Part shown: piece by piece, positions 61,090 through 64,000 of the stretch
How positions within the stretch are numbered: the stretch's first letter is position 1
How the letters are laid out: the number at the start of each line of letters is the position of its first letter
Position numbers and translations under genes: made by a program
Notes under the pieces: model-generated
Seen by the model: only the letters and a program-made list of their open reading frames with translations
Told to the model about the DNA's origin: nothing
The model's database searches: none
DNA from: Actinoallomurus purpureus
GTDB lineage: Bacteria; Actinomycetota; Actinomycetes; Streptosporangiales; Streptosporangiaceae
Assembly: GCF_024055795.1 (NCBI RefSeq)
Contig: NZ_JAMXMY010000012.1
Coordinates: 62,001-126,000 of the forward strand
Length of the DNA: 64,000 nt
Direction: 5' to 3'

Positions 61090-62079
61090 CTACCCGCCGA
61101 TCGCGGACATCGGACGGGCGGGCTGAAGGAACCCGACGTCGTCGATGCCGTGGCCGGCGCGCTTGCCCGCCACGGCGGCCGTCCAGCGCTCGGCGAGTTC
61201 GCGGTCCGAGGCGCCCGAGCGCAGGGCGGCGCGCAGGTCGGACTCCTCGCGGGCGAACAGGCAGTTGCGGATCTGACCGTCCGCGGTGAGCCGCACCCGG
61301 TCGCACGCTCCGCAGAACGGCCGGGTGACCGAGCCGATGACGCCGACCCGGGCCGGGCCGCCGTCGACGAGGAACGTCTCGGCCGGAGCGCTGCCACGGG
61401 CGGCGGCGTCGTCCGGCAGGAGGGTGAACTCCGCCGTCAGCCGGTCGAGGATCTCGTCGGCGGTGACCATGTTCTCGCGCCGCCAGCCGTGCTGGGCGTC
61501 GAGCGGCATCTGCTCGATGAAGCGCAGCTCGTACCCCTTCTCGAGGCAGAAGCGCAGCAGGGGCACCGCCTCGTGGTCGTTGACGTCGCGCATCAGCACC
61601 GTGTTCACCTTCACCGGCCGCAGCCCGGCCCGCTCGGCGGCGGCGAGGCCGGCGAGCACGTCCGGCAGCCGGTCCCGGTGCGCGAGCCGTACGAAGGTGT
61701 CACGGTCGAGGGTGTCGAGGGAGACGTTCACGCGGTCGAGCCCCGCCTCGCGCAGAGGCTCGGCGAGCCGGGACAGGCCGATGCCGTTCGTGGTGAGCGA
61801 CACGTGCGGGCGCGGGCGCAGCGCGGTCGTGCGGGTCACGAGGTCGACCAGGCCCCTGCGCAGCAGCGGCTCGCCTCCGGTGTACCGGACCTCGGTGATC
61901 CCGAGGCGTTCGACGCCGACGGCGACGAGCCGGATCACCTCGTCGTCGGTGAGCAGCTCGGGCTTGGGCAGCCACTCGAGGCCTTCGGGGGGCATGCAGT
62001 AGGTGCAACGCAGGTTGCAGCGGTCGGTGAGGGACACGCGAAGATCGGTCGCCACCCGGCCGAAGCCGTCCACCAGCAA
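61090..62079 (-). CDS. moaA: GTP 3',8-cyclase (molybdenum cofactor biosynthesis protein A)
   Basis: MoaA starts molybdopterin synthesis by rearranging GTP with a radical-SAM reaction. The 329-residue protein has the N-terminal cluster motif CNLRCTYC (C-x3-C-x2-C), the SAM region VRYTGGEPLLRRG, and the second cluster set FCGACDRVRLTADGQIRNCL. It ends in Gly-Gly, essential in this family. It heads the operon moaA-DUF3467-mobA-DUF6457. No Moco riboswitch was recognised in the 219-bp upstream gap. Confidence 0.96.
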   Translation of the reverse strand: MLVDGFGRVATDLRVSLTDRCNLRCTYCMPPEGLEWLPKPELLTDDEVIRLVAVGVERLGITEVRYTGGEPLLRRGLVDLVTRTTALRPRPHVSLTTNGIGLSRLAEPLREAGLDRVNVSLDTLDRDTFVRLAHRDRLPDVLAGLAAAERAGLRPVKVNTVLMRDVNDHEAVPLLRFCLEKGYELRFIEQMPLDAQHGWRRENMVTADEILDRLTAEFTLLPDDAAARGSAPAETFLVDGGPARVGVIGSVTRPFCGACDRVRLTADGQIRNCLFAREESDLRAALRSGASDRELAERWTAAVAGKRAGHGIDDVGFLQPARPMSAIGG

Positions 62080-62218
62080 GGACGAACCCCCTCTATCGAT
62101 GCGGACACTTCAGCCTATGTCGCCGGACCGACGATTCGTGCTACCACCGGGATTCCATAACGTCTGGTGATCTTTAAACATTTCTCCCGAAAACAGAGAA
62201 CCTTCCGCGACATCAAGT

Positions 62219-62231
62219 GGTCATAGTGACC
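62219..62231 (+). promoter_or_regulatory. Palindrome and AT-rich region upstream of the secreted protein
   Basis: GGTCA-TAG-TGACC is a perfect 5-bp inverted repeat. It lies about 70 bases before the gene start, within and just after the AT-rich stretch 62155-62225. It may be an operator or part of the promoter (CATAGT as -10). Confidence 0.35.
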
Positions 62232-62298
62232 GGACGGGGTGCCCGTCCCTCCCGCGCCCAGCGGGAGCCGTCTCAAACGGAGAGTGAGAGTCACCCAG

Positions 62299-62790
62299 GT
62301 GAAGCTCAGCACCACCCTCGCGGTCGCCGGGGTCGCCGGCGCCATCGCCGCCGCCGGTCTCGCGTCCGCGGCGCAGGCCGCCGTCTCCCCGACGACCAAG
62401 CCGGGCGCCTGCTCGGTCGTCAAGGACCGACTGGTCCTCGCGTTCGCCCACGGCTACGTCGTGGGCAAGAAGGTCGACCAGCCGCTGTCGATCAGCACGA
62501 AGGGCAAGAAGACCTGCCTTCTCAGCGGCCGGCCTGAGGTCGAAGTGCTCGACAAGCATTTCAAGGTCATCGGCGATTTCGTGGGCGCCCCGGGCAAGGC
62601 GCTGGTCGGGCCGAAGAACGAGGCGGTGTTCCACCTGACCTACACGACCAGGGGCAAGCACACCGTCCGTCCGGCGTACGTCCTGGTCAAGATCCCGCAC
62701 CACGGCGGGAAGTTCGCGCCGGTTCGGTGGCATGCCGAGAACCCGAGCTCGAGGCTCAAGGTCGGCGGTTTCAAGCCCTTCCTGGACTGA
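62299..62790 (+). CDS. Secreted DUF4232-like protein
   Basis: With the GTG at 62299 the protein has 163 residues, starting VKLSTTLAVAGVAGAIAAAG and a signal peptide ending AAQA. The mature domain is a beta-sandwich type with CSVVKDRLVLAFAHGYVVGK and a second cysteine in KKTCLLSGRPEVEVLDK, a spacing that in DUF4232 forms a disulfide. Earlier GTG codons (62284) are possible starts. The protein is unusually lysine-rich for this genome. A terminator hairpin follows at 62939. Confidence 0.7.
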   Translation: MKLSTTLAVAGVAGAIAAAGLASAAQAAVSPTTKPGACSVVKDRLVLAFAHGYVVGKKVDQPLSISTKGKKTCLLSGRPEVEVLDKHFKVIGDFVGAPGKALVGPKNEAVFHLTYTTRGKHTVRPAYVLVKIPHHGGKFAPVRWHAENPSSRLKVGGFKPFLD

Positions 62791-62938
62791 GACCAGCGGG
62801 ATGCGAGCGGCGAGCCGCCGAGCGAGCGAGAGGCTCGGAACGGCCTCCCGATAGGGGGCCGGCCGGCGATACGCGGCCGGTGAGTAACGAGCCGACCGCG
62901 ACGCCGGCGACGAGGCGGACACCGCCGTGAGCACGCCG

Positions 62939-62971
62939 GAGCCGTCCCCACCTCCACGGCGGGGACGGCTC
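62939..62971 (+). terminator. Terminator hairpin after the secreted protein gene
   Basis: A perfect 11-bp stem (GAGCCGTCCCC / GGGGACGGCTC) with an 11-base loop. It lies 148 bases past the stop codon, in the gap before the convergent rtcB terminator. Confidence 0.6.
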
Positions 62972-62993
62972 AACGGCTCCTGGTGAGCCTGAG

Positions 62994-63025
62994 ACGCCCG
63001 CCGGGCCATGCGGCCCGGCGGGCGT
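62994..63025 (-). terminator. Terminator hairpin after rtcB
   Basis: A perfect 14-bp stem (ACGCCCGCCGGGCC / GGCCCGGCGGGCGT) with a 4-base loop begins five bases after the rtcB stop codon on the minus strand. Confidence 0.8.
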
Positions 63026-63029
63026 TCCG

Positions 63030-64000
63030 TCAGCCCTTCACGCAGATCAGCTGGCGCAGGTGGGCGACGACCTCCACGAGGTCGGACTGCGCCTCGATCA
63101 CCGACTCGATGTCCTTGTACGCCCCCGGGATCTCGTCGATCACGCCGGGGTCCTTCCGGCACTCGACGCCCCTGGTCTGCTCGATCAGGTCGTCGACGGT
63201 GAACGACCGCTTCGCCTGGTTGCGGCTCATCCTCCGGCCCGCGCCGTGCGACGCGGAGTTGAAGGCATTCTCGTTCCCCAGGCCGCGCACGATGTACGTG
63301 CCGGTCGCCATCGAACCCGGGATGATCCCGAGGTCACCGTCGCCCGCGCGGATCGCGCCCTTGCGGGTGACGAGCAGCTCGACGCCGTCGTAGACCTCCT
63401 CGGCCACGTAGTTGTGGTGGCAGGAGATGACGTCGTCCCAGCGGACCCGCTTCCCGGCGAAGAACCTCGTGACGACGTTCTGCGTCAGGGCCATCATCAC
63501 GGCACGGTTGCGCCGGGCGTAGTCCTGCGCCCAGAACAGGTCCCGGCGATACTCCTCCATCTTGCGCGTGCCGTTGATGAAGACCGCCAGGTCGCGGTCG
63601 GGCAGGTCCTGGTTGTGCGGCAGGCGCATCGCGGCCTCGATGTGGTGCTCCGCCAGCTCCTTGCCGATGTTGCGCGAGCCGGAGTGCAGCACGATCCAGA
63701 CCGAGCCCTCGTCGTCGGCGCAGACCTCCAGGAAGTGGTTGCCCGAGCCGAGCGTGCCCAGCTGCGAGGTCGCCTTCCCCCGGCGGGACCGCGCGACCGG
63801 CGCCAGCTCGTCGTAACGCTTCCAGAACTCGTACCAGCCGCGTTCCTTCAGCCCGGGAACGGCCGACGGGTCGACGGGATCCTTGTGCGCCCCGCGCCCG
63901 ACCGGCACCGCCTTCTCGATCTTCGCCCGCAGACGGCTGAGGTCGTCCGGCAGGTCCGCCACGGTGAGGCTGGACTTGACCGCGGTCATCCCGCAGCCGA
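63030..64000 (-). CDS. rtcB: RNA-splicing ligase RtcB (C-terminal 322 residues; cut by window edge)
   Basis: RtcB joins RNA 2',3'-cyclic phosphate or 3'-phosphate ends to 5'-OH ends with GTP and Mn2+. The frame enters from the right edge at GCGMTAVKSSL, where the preceding cysteine of the DxGCGM motif binds metal. GSGNHFLEV carries a metal-binding His, WIVLHSGSRNIGKELAEHHI and DVISCHHNYVAEE add further ligands. The C-terminal GAGRRMSRNQAKRSF contains the His that becomes guanylylated (SHGAGRRMSR). The first methionine visible (63989) is internal, not the start. Confidence 0.95.
   Translation of the reverse strand, partial: GCGMTAVKSSLTVADLPDDLSRLRAKIEKAVPVGRGAHKDPVDPSAVPGLKERGWYEFWKRYDELAPVARSRRGKATSQLGTLGSGNHFLEVCADDEGSVWIVLHSGSRNIGKELAEHHIEAAMRLPHNQDLPDRDLAVFINGTRKMEEYRRDLFWAQDYARRNRAVMMALTQNVVTRFFAGKRVRWDDVISCHHNYVAEEVYDGVELLVTRKGAIRAGDGDLGIIPGSMATGTYIVRGLGNENAFNSASHGAGRRMSRNQAKRSFTVDDLIEQTRGVECRKDPGVIDEIPGAYKDIESVIEAQSDLVEVVAHLRQLICVKG

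Noticed and set aside
62791-62938. Fragment resembling 16S rRNA (GGTGAGTAACGAG near 62879)
   Set aside because: Only about a dozen bases agree with the conserved rRNA segment and the surroundings do not. It is a coincidence in purine-rich DNA.

Overview
The window is one continuous stretch of a high-GC actinobacterial chromosome. Evidence for this is GC-rich third codon positions throughout, many GTG starts, and marker systems of Actinomycetota: the Pup-proteasome genes, mycothiol ligase MshC, an InhA-type FabI, and the MSMEG_4193/DUF3090/SCO1664 trio. An order such as Streptosporangiales is plausible but is only an inference. No rRNA, tRNA, CRISPR, prophage or insertion sequence was recognised. 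Both ends cut genes: an FKBP-type isomerase on the left and rtcB on the right.

Layout. 1-9.2 kb (minus strand) holds the protein-pupylation and proteasome locus: FKBP fragment, pafA, prcA, prcB, an HNH/endonuclease-VII gene, pup, dop and the ATPase arc/mpa. Perfect hairpins after dop and after arc split it into separate transcription units. 9.5-18.1 kb holds trmI, a site-2 protease, a RecB-type nuclease, a two-component pair and a MacB/FtsX-type ABC transporter. 18.1-26.5 kb is an oligopeptide/dipeptide ABC importer with two substrate-binding lipoproteins and an attenuator-like hairpin after the main one. 26.8-28.1 kb has a small membrane protein and a HAD phosphatase.

28.25-32.0 kb is the most unusual part: a self-contained operon. 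It encodes a 54-residue peptide with six cysteines in knottin-like spacing, a MauE/DoxX-type redox membrane protein, a membrane-anchored TlpA/MauD-type thioredoxin, an ABC exporter without a peptidase domain, and an S26 signal-peptidase-like protease. It reads as a factory that exports, trims and oxidatively folds a disulfide-rich peptide. Two identical AT-rich palindromes bracket its likely promoter, and a GC hairpin separates the precursor gene from the machinery.

32-45.7 kb: cobalamin methionine synthase, universal stress protein, PAC2-family protein, mshC, an esterase, the uncharacterised kinase-like/DUF3090/phosphatase trio, corA, uppP, an aldo/keto reductase and a proline-rich hypothetical. 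45.8-56.1 kb: a RecD-like protein with eroded ATPase motifs, a secreted Gly/Ser/His-rich protein, an MFS transporter, fabG-fabI, tldD-tldE, dodecin, an FMN alpha-hydroxy-acid oxidase and DUF3099. Between 56.15 and 56.31 kb lies a gene-free segment with three hairpins carrying C-runs, a candidate small RNA resembling the actinobacterial 6C motif.

56.4-64 kb: a two-gene ABC exporter, a decayed cation-diffusion-facilitator gene, a small Cys/His protein, a DUF1275 membrane protein, a molybdenum-cofactor cluster (moaA, DUF3467, mobA, DUF6457), a secreted DUF4232-like protein and the RNA ligase rtcB.
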